Positions 1 through 10,833 of a stretch of 64,000 nt of DNA are shown piece by piece. Each line of letters begins with the position of its first letter. The stretch's first letter is position 1. The translations under genes and the position numbers were made by a program. The stretch covers positions 124,001 to 188,000 of the forward strand of contig NZ_SWKP01000008.1 of NCBI RefSeq assembly GCF_005871165.1. The letters run 5' to 3'. Below the pieces are notes generated by a model. That model ran no database searches, was not told the origin of the DNA, and worked only from the letters and a program-made list of their open reading frames with translations. The DNA comes from Maricaulis alexandrii. GTDB lineage: Bacteria; Pseudomonadota; Alphaproteobacteria; Caulobacterales; Maricaulaceae.

Positions 1-551
1 CCTACGCGCATGTCATGCTGCTGGACTATGATACGGGCGACGCCGCGATTTTCCCGGTCGGGCGTGATGTGCCCGACAGCTCGCGCACCATTCTGCGCCT
101 GTCACCGGACCGCACGCCCATGGCCGATATCGGCTTTCGGGCTCCGGACATGCCGGCCCGGGGCCAGACCCTGAGCATTGCGGGGGAGACCTGCACCGAC
201 CACGTCCAGGACACCCAGAATGCCTACGGCGAAATCGTCCGCGCGGCGGCCTGCTTCACGCCGGACGGCATCCTTCTGCGGCAGGCCGTGGATGGCGAGG
301 TCCTCTACCAGGTGACCGCGATCGAACGCGCGCCGCAATCACCGGCCCTGTTCGAGACGCCCCAGGGCTATCTGGACCTCGACATGGGCGGGATGGCCGC
401 CGTGCCGGCCGGCGAGGATGAGGAGGCCGGCGTCCTGAACGGTGTGCTCGGTCGCTATGGCGACCAGGTGCGTGACCAGGCCGACCGCCGAACCGGTGAA
501 GAGGTCGAGGAACGAACCCGGAATGCCCTGAACCGCCTGTTCGGAAACTAG
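1..551 (+). CDS. Hypothetical protein, 5'-truncated by window edge
   Basis: The reading frame is open to the left edge, so the ATG at 15 need not be the true start and the N-terminus is probably missing. About 182 residues are visible. The region contains two cysteines (within GETCTD and AAACF) and ends in a charged, probably helical tail rich in Asp, Arg and Glu followed by NRLFGN. No membrane segment or catalytic motif is recognised. It lies 91 bp upstream of a lipoprotein gene on the same strand, so the two could be co-transcribed. I do not recognise the family and assign no function. Confidence 0.6.
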   Translation, partial: YAHVMLLDYDTGDAAIFPVGRDVPDSSRTILRLSPDRTPMADIGFRAPDMPARGQTLSIAGETCTDHVQDTQNAYGEIVRAAACFTPDGILLRQAVDGEVLYQVTAIERAPQSPALFETPQGYLDLDMGGMAAVPAGEDEEAGVLNGVLGRYGDQVRDQADRRTGEEVEERTRNALNRLFGN

Positions 552-642
552 TCCGGCCATCCGGCCCCTCGACGGCCTCCGGCTTGCCCGGACGGACGCT
601 CGCGGGGCCGCCCCACTCATTCATCCACAACGAGACGCTTCC

Positions 643-1143
643 ATGAACCACGTTTATCCGAAAGGGATTCAGATCCTGCTGGCCGGCAGCGCGGCCCTCG
701 CCCTCACCGCCTGCCAGTCGGACACGGCGCCCGCTCCGGGAACCGTCCAGATCACCTTCTACGCCCACGAGACCGAAGACGGAGTCTGCGAACCCCGGCG
801 CGTTGCCCGCGTCAATGTGCCGGAGACCGACCTGTATGCGGTGTACGGGGATGTCCGATTCGTCGACACGCGCGGACAGGGCATGACGCGCCTGCCCCTG
901 CAGTATGTCTTCAACGGCTATGATGACAGCGGGATTGCCGTGTCAGAGGCCCGAACCGGCCTCAACACCGACACGGCCTGTGCCGATCTGCGCATCGACA
1001 ACATGATTGATCATTGCCTGCTGAATGCCGATCGCCACGCGGAAGCGCCCTGTCCAACGCTGGAATATTCCGGCGAAGGCTTCCACAGCATCAACCTGAC
1101 ACAGGACCGCTCCCAGCTAGGCACCCCACCCGGGGACGGCTGA
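643..1143 (+). CDS. Small putative lipoprotein, unknown function
   Basis: A 166-aa protein with an N-terminal signal peptide ending in a lipobox (LTAC, Cys at about residue 24), so it is predicted to be lipidated and sent to the cell envelope. The mature part holds six further cysteines or so (for example VCEPRR, TACADL, HCLL, APCPT), which suggests disulfides in the periplasm. No domain is recognised. A strong intrinsic terminator follows 28 bp after the stop, making this the last gene of its transcript. Confidence 0.7.
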   Translation: MNHVYPKGIQILLAGSAALALTACQSDTAPAPGTVQITFYAHETEDGVCEPRRVARVNVPETDLYAVYGDVRFVDTRGQGMTRLPLQYVFNGYDDSGIAVSEARTGLNTDTACADLRIDNMIDHCLLNADRHAEAPCPTLEYSGEGFHSINLTQDRSQLGTPPGDG

Positions 1144-1170
1144 CGCCCCTCAACTCACGCAAACCCCGCA

Positions 1171-1206
1171 AGCCCCGGCGCGACCAGCGCCGGGGCTGAA
1201 TTTTTT
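1171..1206 (+). terminator. Rho-independent terminator
   Basis: A GC-rich hairpin (AGCCCCGGCGC / GCGCCGGGGCT, loop GACCA) is followed by GAATTTTTT. It ends the lipoprotein transcript. Confidence 0.85.
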
Positions 1207-1455
1207 GGACTGGGGGAATAATGGCGGGGCTGTCAGACAAATGCGCTGCGGTCTCGAAACACCGGATTTGAACCTGCATCAGGACGGAATTGACGCCATT
1301 CGCGCAAGGCGCTTGAACGGCCGTCCTCGACGTCGGTGCGTGTTCATGAATGGCGCCGACCTGTTACCGGCGCCAGGACCCTGTTTGGTCAGTCGAAACC
1401 AATCCGCATTTGTCGACAGCCGCCGCTGCCTCGCACCCTTGCGAGTCTATCGTCT

Positions 1456-4400
1456 CTAAAAGGGAAGGCTAACTTGCAGACGCCCGCTGCGGGCCGAGAA
1501 GTCACCCTCGCCGAGACCGTTGAAACTGGCTTCGCCGGACAGGAACACGCCGCCGGGCAAGCGCCCGCGCAGGGTGATTCCGGCATCGGCCCGCAAGGCG
1601 CCCGTCGAGACCGAATTGCCCTGCTCATCCATCAGGTCGGCCGGATCATAGTCCCAGACACCGCTCAGACTGACACCCGGTTCCCACCAAGTGCCGTCTT
1701 GCCGCTCGAACCGGTAGACGAATTCCGGTCCGGCCTCAAAGCGACCGACCGAAACAGTCTGCTCGGGGATATCGATACCCAGGCTGTCGACATAGGCATG
1801 CTGGGTCTCCTCGAAATGCGCCAGAGACGCTGAAGGCCGGATCCGCCAGTTATCCGAGCGCCACTCGCCCGTGATGTTGGCGCGCAACATCATCCGCGTC
1901 GTCTCGAATTCGTCTTCGTACAGACCCAGCGGATCAACCGTGTTGTCGGACTGCCCCCAAAGAGCCATCACGTCGACAAAGGTTCCATCGGCCACTTCCC
2001 AGACAGCGTAAGGACCTGCCATCCAGCCCGCGCCGTCAACACGTGCGCCCCGGATCGCTCCGGCCTCTTCGGCAATGTCGGCTGTCACTTCATCCATCCA
2101 GTCGCGCTGGAAGATGAGACCGACCAGGGATGCCTCATTCAGCTGCCAGTCGACGCCAAACTGCAACAGACCGAAATCGCTCGACACGTCCGCACCGTCA
2201 CGCGTGTCCGACAGCGCGCTGAAGTCCGCACGCATCCAGACATCAAACGACGTGCCCGCAGCGTCGGGGTCCAGCGTCACGCCCGGCATTTGCGGACGGC
2301 TTTGCTTCACGTGATTGCGAATGCCGGCCAGATTGGTCTGCATGGACATGACACTGCGCCCGCCCTGGATGTCCGCGCTGAAGCTGCCCGGCGACGAGGC
2401 CGTCCGGTCGCGCAAGCGCTGGGTCAGGTCCGGCGCGCCAGACAGGATGCGATCGGCGCGACGAACCATGAAGTTGTTGATGGTCCGCATGGTCGCCAGC
2501 CGGACCGCTTCCTCGTCACGCGTGTTATTGAAGGTACACACGATGGACTCGTTCGGATCGAGATCGATGTCCACACGCCCCGTACCCAGATCGATATTCG
2601 ATCCGCCATCCAGGTCGCCGGAGCAGGAAATGTCGTCCAAGCGCCAGCCGGCCGGCAGGGCCTGCGTGACGTCATAGGCGCCGAACCGGGTCTCGACGAT
2701 GGCCGAAGCCGCATAGCCTTGGCTGGTCGTCAGTTCGAGCCCGTCAAGCGCCGCCAGGGAAGAGGCGAAGACAAAGGTCTCGTCGCGCTGGACCCCACCG
2801 GGCGTTGTCGACACCAGCTGGATCGTGCCGAAACGCTCCTCGATCGTGACTGTCAGCGGAATCTCCACGACAATACTGTCGCCCTCGGCCCGCGCACGGG
2901 TGTTCGGTCCTTTCGCCGCAGCGGCGCCTGAGGTCTCGTTGATGATCGAGATAATGCCTGTGTACTCACCCGGTTCCAGATCATTCGCGGCCTCCAGAAT
3001 CGCGATGTTCAGCTCGATCGCGCCCAGCGACGGGATGGTGCCGGACGCAGGATCAACCGCGATCCAGGGCACATCCACCTCGACCCGGAACTGGATCTCC
3101 TGACTGCCCGGATTTGTGATCGTCGCCTGCGCCGAGATGTCCGTGACATTCTCCACATCATCGTCGATGACGACTGACACCTCTATGGGACGCGATATCG
3201 CCTCGATAGCGGCGTCCACGGCCGCGCTCTCATTGCCGGCGGCATCCTGTGCGGCGGCATCGGCAACGCTGACGACGATGTCACCCAGCGTTGCCGGCGT
3301 GATCGTCGCGGCGAAGACCTGATTGCTCTCGCTGGCAAAATCGGACACGGCACCATTCGACACGCTGATGTCCGACGCCTCAAAACCCGTCACATCTTCA
3401 GAGAATTCGAAGCGTGCCGTGAACGCGCCCTCTGTCTCCTCGCCCGGCAGGACGATCGACAGGACCGGCGCAGTCGAGTCGCTGCTAACAACCAGGGTGC
3501 CGGCCGCAGTGCTGTCATTGCCGGCACTGTCCTGTGCCGCGCCAGCCGCGATATCAATCGTCACATCGCCGTCATCGTCCGGCGTGATCAGCACGGTGAA
3601 CACCTCGCCATCACCGTCCAGGCCCGAGGCCGTACCATTGCTGATGACCAGATCGTCCAGGGCAAAGCCGGTAACCGTCTCGGCAAAGCTCACCGTCAGC
3701 GTGAACGGGCCGGACAGAACTCCATCCTCAGCCACAGACAGGGTGACCGCCGGCGGCGTCGCGTCGGTCTCGATTGAGAACGGCTCCGAAGCCGTATTGC
3801 CATTGCCCGCACTGTCCTGCGCGCTGTCAGCCGCGAGTTCGATGGTGACCGTGCCATCGCTCTCCGGCGTGATCTCGGCGGTATAGGTGTCACCGGAACC
3901 GGTCAGCTCTGCGGCCGTTCCGTTGGTCACGAGAAGTTCGGTCAGTTCGAGCCCGGTCACATCCTCCGAGAAGATCAGGGTCACCAGGAAGGAACCCGAC
4001 ACCGGAGCGTCGACGCCGGACGTGATCACCACACTTGGCGCGGTGCCGTCACTTTCGATGGACAATTGCGTTGCCGCACTATTGCCATTGCCGGCCGCAT
4101 CCTTCGCCGCATCGGCGCCGACCTCGATCGTCACAGCACCGTCAGCCGCCGGCGTGATGTCGGCTGTGTAGATGTTGCCGGATCCCGCCAAATTCGCAGC
4201 AGAGCCATTGCCGACACGGATGTCCGACGCGGCAAAGCCGGAAACGGACTCAGAGAAGGTGAAGGTCGCCGTGAAAGCGCCCGAGACCGGGTCGCTGGAC
4301 GCTGTGGAAATCGTCACGGTCGGCGCTGTCTGGTCATTCTCGATCGAGAACTGATCGGCGGCCGTATTGCCGTTTCCGGCATCATCCGCAGCCGCATCCG

Positions 4401-7400
4401 CCGCAACGTCCACCGTCACCGTGCCGTCCGCAGACGGCGTGACCGTCATTTCAAAGTCTGTGGAGCTGGACCCGACGAAATCCGAGATGACGCCATTGCC
4501 CACCGAGACGTCATCCACGGTAAAGCCCGAAACGCTTTCGGAGAACTGGATCAACACGTCGAAAGCGCCAGACACCGGTCCGGTCGAGGTCGAGCTGATC
4601 GACACCGACGGCGTCGTGCCGTCATAGGTCACCTCCAGGTCGTTGGAGGTTACATTGCCATTGCCAGCCGCATCGTTGGCGAGACCGCTTCCCAGGCCGA
4701 CGATCACAGTACCATTGGTCACCGGATTGATCGTCATCGTGTAGACCGAGCCGCTCGAGGCGGTGAAGTCGGTCACGGTGGCATTGGTCAGGCTGAGATC
4801 ACCTGCATCAAAGCCGGTGACATCCTCCGAGAAGGTTGCCGTCGCGGTGAAGGCTTCCGACACCAGGGCGGCGGCGTCCGTCGAGAACACGATGGTCGGT
4901 GCGGTTTCATCATTCTCGATGGAGAATTGCGTCGCCGCACTATTGCCATTGCCGGCCGCATCCTCGGCCGCATCGGCGCCGACATCGATCGTCACAGCAC
5001 CGTCAGCCGCCGGCGTGATGTCGGCTGTGTAGAGGTCGCCAGACCCCGCAAAATTGGAGGCAGAGCCATTGCCGACACTGATGTCCGACGCGGCAAAGCC
5101 GGAAACGGACTCAGAGAAAGTGAACGTCGCCGTGAATATGCCCGAGACCGGGTCGCCCGCAGACGTCGAAATCACAACGGAGGGCAGGCTGACATCGCTC
5201 TCGATCGAGAACTGCGTGGCCGCGGAATTGCCATTGCCGGCGGCGTCCTCGACGGCATTGAAGTCCAGATCCACGGTCACCGCACCGTCTGCAGACGGCG
5301 TGATGTCGGCCGTATAGGTATCGCCGGACCCCTGGAGATTGGAGGCGGTGCCATTGCCGACCGCAATCTCATCCACGGCAAAACCGGTCACATCTTCGGT
5401 GAAGGTGAAGGTGACGGAAAAAGCACCGGTCACCGGTTCCACGGCCGAGCTGGTGATCGTGACCTCCGGCGCGGCTGTGTCGACCTCGACCGAGTACACA
5501 TCCATGGCCGTGTTGGCGTTGCCCAGCTGGTCGGTGAAAACGCCGGCAGGCAGGGTCAGCGTCAGCGTGCCCGGGCCGTCGGGCATGAGCGTGACCAGAG
5601 CGCCGACAACCGAACCATTGTCTTCGATCATTTGCAGATCGGTCAGCGTGGCATTGCTCAAGACCAGGTCGCTGAATTCGAATCCGAGGGGGGCTTCCCC
5701 CCACAAGATTTGGAGTTCGAGACTGTCTCCCGTCACCGACCCGCTGGGCGGATAGCTCAGCGCCGGTGCCGGCCCGGTTTCATCATTGATGACATGGAGG
5801 GAATTGCTGTCCTCAGAGCCGTTACCGGCGGCATCCTCGGCCGCATCATTGCCCAGATAGACATAGACGTCGCCATCGGCGTCAGGCGTGATCGTGACGG
5901 AATATGTCGTCCCCGACCCGCTGAGATTGCTGGCGGTCGCATTGAGAAGATCGAAGTCCGACAGTTCGAGTCCGGTCACGGCCTCGCTGAACTCCACATC
6001 CACCGTGAAACTGCCGCTGACATAGTCATTGGTCACAAAATTGACGGTCTGCGAAGTGCCATCACTCGTGCTCAGACTGACCGTCGGTGCCTCATAATCG
6101 GTCTCAACGGAGAATTGCGACGCCGCCAGGCTGGCATTGCCCGCCGCGTCCTGTGCGGCTGCAGCCGGCACATCGATCGTCAACGTACCGTCCGTGGAGG
6201 GCACGATCAGTGCCGTGTAGACCGACGCGCTCACCGTGGAGAACGTGGACACACCGCCGCCGCTGACACTGATGTCCAACTGGTCGAAATCCGTCACATC
6301 CTCGGAGAAGGTGAAGGTCGCGGTGAAATTGCCGGAGATGGCCGGCATGCCACCGTTCGAGATCGTCAATGTCGGACCGGCGGAATCACTTTCATAACTG
6401 ACTTGCGGCGCCGCCGTATTGCCGTTCCCGGCCACATCCTGAACGCCATCGGCCGGGAAAATCACGGTCACCGTGCCGTCTGCATCGGGTGTGATCTGGA
6501 AGGTGTAGAAAGTGCTCGTGACCGGGGTCAGATTGCTGGCCGTGCCGTTGGTGACGGAAATATCGTCCACGGTCAGATCGACAACGGATTCGGAGAAGAC
6601 CAGCGAGACACTGGCGACGCCACTCGTCGCCGTGTCCGGCGCGTCCAGGCTCACCGTCGGCACGGTTCCGTCAAACGTCACGGACAGGGTGTTGCTGTCC
6701 AGGCTGTCAAAGCCGGCCGCATCCTGGGCCGCGCCCGAGCCGAGTGAAATATCGATTTCACCATCGGCAGCCGGTGTGATGCTGACCGTATAGGTCGTAC
6801 CGGAACCGGTCAGATTGCCGGCCGTGCCGTTGGAGACCACGAAATTCCCGGCCGTCAGCCCCGTGACTGCCTCGGTGAACTCGACATCGACCGTGAAGGG
6901 TGCCGTGACATAATCCGGCGAAGACGGATTGCCCGGTGTCTTCGCGCTGTCCGACGTACTCAGCGTGACGCCGGGCGCATAGAAATCCGCCTCGATCGTG
7001 AACTGGGTCGCAGCGGTATTGCCATTCCCGGACCCGTCTTCCGCAACATCAGCCGCCACATCGACGGTGACCGTGCCTTCGTCATCCGGTGATATGTCAG
7101 CCGTGTAAGTGTCTCCCGAACCGGCGAAATTGGACGCAGAACCATTGCCCACCACTATATCGCCGAGCACGAAGCCCGTGACATCCTCGGTGAAGGTGAA
7201 GGTGACAGAGAAAGCGCCCGTCACCGGGTCCGACGCCCCGCTGGAAATCGTGACATCCGGGCTTGTTACGTCGTTCTGCACGACGATGGCGTTGTTGTTC
7301 GTGCCGGTCGGCGTGGTGTTGACCAAAGCATTACCGGCCTTGTCGGTGATGGTGACACCACTGGCGAGGGACAGTTCCACCGTTGCATTCAGATTGGCCA

Positions 7401-10400
7401 TGTCCCCACCGGCCAGAGAGATCTCGTAACTATCGTCTGAGACATGGCTGGCGGTCGGTGTCGCCGTGGTGCCGGTCACCGAAAAGTCCGCGCCGGAGAT
7501 GCTCGTCGTGTCGAGATTTTCGCTGAATGTCACAGCCCAGGACACCGCATCGGCACTTGTCGGCGTGGACGTTCCCGGAAACAGGGCGATGCTCGAGACG
7601 GTCGGCGCCGTATTGTCCACCGTATAGCTGCGTTCATTCGCGCCGGTCGGCGTGCCGGTGGAAAGCACATTGCCGTACTCGTCCGCGACACCGCCGACCA
7701 GATTGATCAAGACCTCGCCGTCCAGACCGGCCAGGTCACCGCCACTGGCCGTCACAGTGAAGCCCGTGGAGTAGCGGGACACTGAAAGCGTCGCCGTCGT
7801 CCCGGTCAGCACGAAATTGGAAGCATCCAGATCGAAGCCTCCGGAAATCGAGCTGAACGCAAAGTCCCAGGTCAGCGTATCGGCATTGGTGAATTCATCG
7901 GTCGGGGATTGGCGCGTCAATGAGGCCAGAACCGGTGCCTGACTGGAGAGCGTATAGGTCTCATCCGTCGCCGGCTCGCCGGCCCCCAGCGCATTGCCCG
8001 TAGTGTCCGTGATGTTCTGCCCCGATGCCAGATTGAGGCCCACAGTTCCCGTCAGGGCGGCCAGGTCTCCACCGGACACGGTCAGCGTATAGCTGTCACC
8101 CGACCCGGCGATCACGCCGGTCGCGGTGGTGCCGGTGATCTCGAAATCATCGGCCGAGACATTGCTGACGCTTTCATCAAAGGTGATGTCGAAAACCAGC
8201 GTGTCGGCATTGGTATTTTCGCTCGAAGGCGTGTTGCGGGCAAAGGCCGTCAGCGTCGGGGCTGTCGCATCCGTCGCCGTCAGCGTGTCAGAGGCCGAGC
8301 CACTATTGCCGAGCGACGAGGTGAGATCGCCACTCGTATTGGCATAACTGCCGCTGGCGCTGGCTGTGACGTCCGCACCGACCGTACAGCTGGAATCAGC
8401 CGTAACAGCGCCTCCGGTATAGCTGATCGTGCCGCTACCAGCCGTCGCTGTCAGCGTGCCCCCCGTACAGGTCGTCGACGCGTTCGGCGGGGTTGCGATG
8501 ACGACACCGGACGGCAGGTTGTTGGTGAAATCGAGCGCTGTGGCATCGAAGCTGTTGCCCACATTGTCGATGGTGAAAGTCAGTGTCGACGTGCCGCCCT
8601 CGGCGATGGAGTCCGGCGAGAAGGCGGCCGAGAAGCCCGGAGCTTCGGTCGCGGAACCACTGACCCGGATGTCGTAATTGGCCTCATCTGCATCATCGCT
8701 GACAATGTCGAGGTCGAAGGAGAACCCGCCGGCACTGGCCGGCGTGTAAGTGACCGTAAAGGTTGCCGTGCCGCCCCCGGACGCGACCGTAGACGCGCTG
8801 AAAGAACCGACCGTCACGGAGCCGCTGATATTGGACGTGTTTGACGCCGACGCGCTGGTCAGGTTCAGCGTGTCCGATCCCGAATTGGTAATGGTGTAGG
8901 TGACCGTTTTCGCTGTTCCGGCCGGCTCAGCACCATGCAGGTCAATATTGTCATCGGCCACCGCGCCGCCTTCCGAAGACGAGATGGCGATTTCGGGCCG
9001 CTGAGCGTCGACCGTGAAGCTCGTTATCGCGATGGCGGAAGCCGCATTGCCGGCAGTATCCGTGACCGTCACGGTACAATTGGCGTAAGTGCCGTCAGCG
9101 AGGGCTGAGCTGTTGTCCGTATCGGTCAGCGTGATGGTCTGATTGCCGGTCGACGAGATGGTGGTCGACGAGCTGGTGCCACAACTCCCGCCCATCGCGA
9201 AGACGCCAGTCTCGTTCGTCGTGAAGGTATAGTTCGGCGTGCTGTCGCTCGTCGGCGAGGAGACCGCAGACACCTCCGACGTGGTCGGCTGGGTCGTGTC
9301 CAGGGTCAGTGCCAGCCCGCTCGAGGCCGAAGAGGTGTTGCCCGCAGCGTCGGTCGCTGTTGCTGTCAGCGTGTTGGATCCCGAGGTCAGCGTGCTGGCC
9401 GTGATGGACCAATTGCCGGATCCGTCCGCAGTCGTCGATCCCACGACGCCATCCACATTGGAACTCAGGATGACGGTGCTGGAGGCTTCGGACGTACCGG
9501 TCAGGGTCGGGGTCGTGTCATTGGTGATATTGTCGGTGCTGCTGCTGCCGCTGTCCGACGCGGCCGACAGATCAGGCGCCGACGGTGCGCTCGGGACTGT
9601 CGTATCGATCACAATGGCCAGGCCGCTCGAGGCCGCCGAGGTGTTGTTGGCACCATCCGTCGATGTCGCGGTCAGCGTGTGGCTGGTCGCTGTAAGCGTG
9701 CTGGCCGTGATCGACCAATTGCCTGATCCGTCCGAAGTCACAGACCCGATGGCCCCATCGACGTTGGAGAGCAGCGAGACCGTGACATTGGCGTCCGCGG
9801 TCCCGGTAATCGTCGGTGTCGTGTCGTTCGTGATGTTGTCCGTGCTGCTGGAGCCGGTGTCCGAGGCGCTCTCCAGATCCAGATTTGCCGGAACGCTGGG
9901 TGCATCCCGATCCACCGTATGGGTCGAACCGGATGTGTATGCCGCGACATAGCCGTTCGTGCCGTTTCCGTTCCCGGTGTCGTCGGTGATGTTGGTTGAG
10001 CCGTCCAGATCGAGCCGGATCGTCCCGGTCCCGGTGATCGAACCGACCGTGACGGTAATCGGGTCGCCACTGGACGCCGACACTGAGGACACGGAGCCTG
10101 TCGCCGTTCCCGACGCGGTCGTGACCGTGAAGTCGTCCGTCGACACATTGTTGGCGGTCTCATCGAAATCGACGACGAAGGACATGCTGGTGGCGTTTGC
10201 CGCCGGTGAGCCGGAGACGGTGATGGAAGAGACGGCGGGCGGGTCTGTATCGCCGGCCGCACCGATATCCGAGATGATGATTTCACCGATCGGCGCTGCA
10301 CTACCCCGGCTGGCCTGAGTGAAGCGCAAGCCGTACGCACCATCAAAATCGGTATTGCTGCTGAGCGTGTTCAATCCATCGCTCAACGCAACAGGGGAGC

Positions 10401-10833
10401 CTACAGGCGTGTTGGTGGCATCCAGAGCCTGCACCGACGTGCCCGTTGCCGCCGACACCCAGATGGAGGTCAGGTTGAAGCTCGTGCCCGCGCGAAGATC
10501 GCCATAGTCGAAATCGCCTGTGCCGGAGTTGAAACGCAACCACCCCCCTGAAGGGGCACCGGACAGCGTGGACGTTCCCAAGCGGACGCGATTCGTACAT
10601 CCCGTGGCGTCGCTGGTGACCGAGACAATAGTCCAGCCTTGCGCACTGGCCGTTTCGGTGCCGCAGATTGAGGAATCAATGACAAAGCCGTTGGTGCCGG
10701 TTGCAAACGTAGAAGTCGTGCTCGGCTGCGCATGGGCAGCGGTCGACAACATTGCCGCCGACATGACCGCCATGATTGTCGCAGCGGCAGGCCGCCGGAC
10801 CGACCGGACTCCTTGCGCCAGCCAGGACTGCAT
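1456..10833 (-). CDS. Giant Ig-like repeat autotransporter/adhesin
   Basis: Predicted surface protein of about 3125 aa. From the chosen ATG a 35-residue signal peptide ends in AHA-Q. An alternative in-frame ATG at 10878 has a better Shine-Dalgarno (GGGGA, 5-nt spacing) and would lengthen the signal region. After an N-terminal domain come two Ig-like modules built around NITNDTTPT and GSGNWSITASTL, a choice-of-anchor-like and a DUF11-like module, several cadherin-like modules, and then 14 tandem repeats of about 95-105 aa (PVSGAFTATFTFSE, GNGSASN, DITPAADG, AAQDAAGNGN), i.e. bacterial Ig-like domains. A BACON-like segment (VPWIAVDPASGTI), a prealbumin-like domain and a helical linker precede a ~270-residue C-terminal beta-barrel ending in Phe (VSLPF), as in autotransporters. 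Such proteins act in adhesion or biofilm; that role is inference. The gene stands alone with no type I secretion genes nearby. Low-complexity Asp/Thr/Ser composition is typical of marine surface proteins. Confidence 0.85.
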   Translation of the reverse strand: MQSWLAQGVRSVRRPAAATIMAVMSAAMLSTAAHAQPSTTSTFATGTNGFVIDSSICGTETASAQGWTIVSVTSDATGCTNRVRLGTSTLSGAPSGGWLRFNSGTGDFDYGDLRAGTSFNLTSIWVSAATGTSVQALDATNTPVGSPVALSDGLNTLSSNTDFDGAYGLRFTQASRGSAAPIGEIIISDIGAAGDTDPPAVSSITVSGSPAANATSMSFVVDFDETANNVSTDDFTVTTASGTATGSVSSVSASSGDPITVTVGSITGTGTIRLDLDGSTNITDDTGNGNGTNGYVAAYTSGSTHTVDRDAPSVPANLDLESASDTGSSSTDNITNDTTPTITGTADANVTVSLLSNVDGAIGSVTSDGSGNWSITASTLTATSHTLTATSTDGANNTSAASSGLAIVIDTTVPSAPSAPDLSAASDSGSSSTDNITNDTTPTLTGTSEASSTVILSSNVDGVVGSTTADGSGNWSITASTLTSGSNTLTATATDAAGNTSSASSGLALTLDTTQPTTSEVSAVSSPTSDSTPNYTFTTNETGVFAMGGSCGTSSSTTISSTGNQTITLTDTDNSSALADGTYANCTVTVTDTAGNAASAIAITSFTVDAQRPEIAISSSEGGAVADDNIDLHGAEPAGTAKTVTYTITNSGSDTLNLTSASASNTSNISGSVTVGSFSASTVASGGGTATFTVTYTPASAGGFSFDLDIVSDDADEANYDIRVSGSATEAPGFSAAFSPDSIAEGGTSTLTFTIDNVGNSFDATALDFTNNLPSGVVIATPPNASTTCTGGTLTATAGSGTISYTGGAVTADSSCTVGADVTASASGSYANTSGDLTSSLGNSGSASDTLTATDATAPTLTAFARNTPSSENTNADTLVFDITFDESVSNVSADDFEITGTTATGVIAGSGDSYTLTVSGGDLAALTGTVGLNLASGQNITDTTGNALGAGEPATDETYTLSSQAPVLASLTRQSPTDEFTNADTLTWDFAFSSISGGFDLDASNFVLTGTTATLSVSRYSTGFTVTASGGDLAGLDGEVLINLVGGVADEYGNVLSTGTPTGANERSYTVDNTAPTVSSIALFPGTSTPTSADAVSWAVTFSENLDTTSISGADFSVTGTTATPTASHVSDDSYEISLAGGDMANLNATVELSLASGVTITDKAGNALVNTTPTGTNNNAIVVQNDVTSPDVTISSGASDPVTGAFSVTFTFTEDVTGFVLGDIVVGNGSASNFAGSGDTYTADISPDDEGTVTVDVAADVAEDGSGNGNTAATQFTIEADFYAPGVTLSTSDSAKTPGNPSSPDYVTAPFTVDVEFTEAVTGLTAGNFVVSNGTAGNLTGSGTTYTVSITPAADGEIDISLGSGAAQDAAGFDSLDSNTLSVTFDGTVPTVSLDAPDTATSGVASVSLVFSESVVDLTVDDISVTNGTASNLTPVTSTFYTFQITPDADGTVTVIFPADGVQDVAGNGNTAAPQVSYESDSAGPTLTISNGGMPAISGNFTATFTFSEDVTDFDQLDISVSGGGVSTFSTVSASVYTALIVPSTDGTLTIDVPAAAAQDAAGNASLAASQFSVETDYEAPTVSLSTSDGTSQTVNFVTNDYVSGSFTVDVEFSEAVTGLELSDFDLLNATASNLSGSGTTYSVTITPDADGDVYVYLGNDAAEDAAGNGSEDSNSLHVINDETGPAPALSYPPSGSVTGDSLELQILWGEAPLGFEFSDLVLSNATLTDLQMIEDNGSVVGALVTLMPDGPGTLTLTLPAGVFTDQLGNANTAMDVYSVEVDTAAPEVTITSSAVEPVTGAFSVTFTFTEDVTGFAVDEIAVGNGTASNLQGSGDTYTADITPSADGAVTVDLDFNAVEDAAGNGNSAATQFSIESDVSLPSVVISTSAGDPVSGIFTATFTFSESVSGFAASDISVGNGSASNFAGSGDLYTADITPAADGAVTIDVGADAAEDAAGNGNSAATQFSIENDETAPTIVFSTDAAALVSEAFTATATFSEDVTGFDAGDLSLTNATVTDFTASSGSVYTMTINPVTNGTVIVGLGSGLANDAAGNGNVTSNDLEVTYDGTTPSVSISSTSTGPVSGAFDVLIQFSESVSGFTVDDVSVGNGVISDFVGSSSTDFEMTVTPSADGTVTVDVAADAAADDAGNGNTAADQFSIENDQTAPTVTISTASSDPVSGAFTATFTFSESVSGFAASDIRVGNGSAANLAGSGNIYTADITPAADGAVTIEVGADAAKDAAGNGNSAATQLSIESDGTAPSVVITSGVDAPVSGSFLVTLIFSEDVTGLELTELLVTNGTAAELTGSGDTYTAEITPESDGTVTIELAADSAQDSAGNGNTASEPFSIETDATPPAVTLSVAEDGVLSGPFTLTVSFAETVTGFALDDLVISNGTASGLDGDGEVFTVLITPDDDGDVTIDIAAGAAQDSAGNDSTAAGTLVVSSDSTAPVLSIVLPGEETEGAFTARFEFSEDVTGFEASDISVSNGAVSDFASESNQVFAATITPATLGDIVVSVADAAAQDAAGNESAAVDAAIEAISRPIEVSVVIDDDVENVTDISAQATITNPGSQEIQFRVEVDVPWIAVDPASGTIPSLGAIELNIAILEAANDLEPGEYTGIISIINETSGAAAAKGPNTRARAEGDSIVVEIPLTVTIEERFGTIQLVSTTPGGVQRDETFVFASSLAALDGLELTTSQGYAASAIVETRFGAYDVTQALPAGWRLDDISCSGDLDGGSNIDLGTGRVDIDLDPNESIVCTFNNTRDEEAVRLATMRTINNFMVRRADRILSGAPDLTQRLRDRTASSPGSFSADIQGGRSVMSMQTNLAGIRNHVKQSRPQMPGVTLDPDAAGTSFDVWMRADFSALSDTRDGADVSSDFGLLQFGVDWQLNEASLVGLIFQRDWMDEVTADIAEEAGAIRGARVDGAGWMAGPYAVWEVADGTFVDVMALWGQSDNTVDPLGLYEDEFETTRMMLRANITGEWRSDNWRIRPSASLAHFEETQHAYVDSLGIDIPEQTVSVGRFEAGPEFVYRFERQDGTWWEPGVSLSGVWDYDPADLMDEQGNSVSTGALRADAGITLRGRLPGGVFLSGEASFNGLGEGDFSARSGRLQVSLPF

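Noticed and set aside
4066-6747. 893-codon plus-strand ORF opposite the adhesin
   Set aside because: It is the antisense of tandem repeats in GC-rich DNA; the translation is periodic and His/Arg/Gly-rich with no domain, so it is a shadow.
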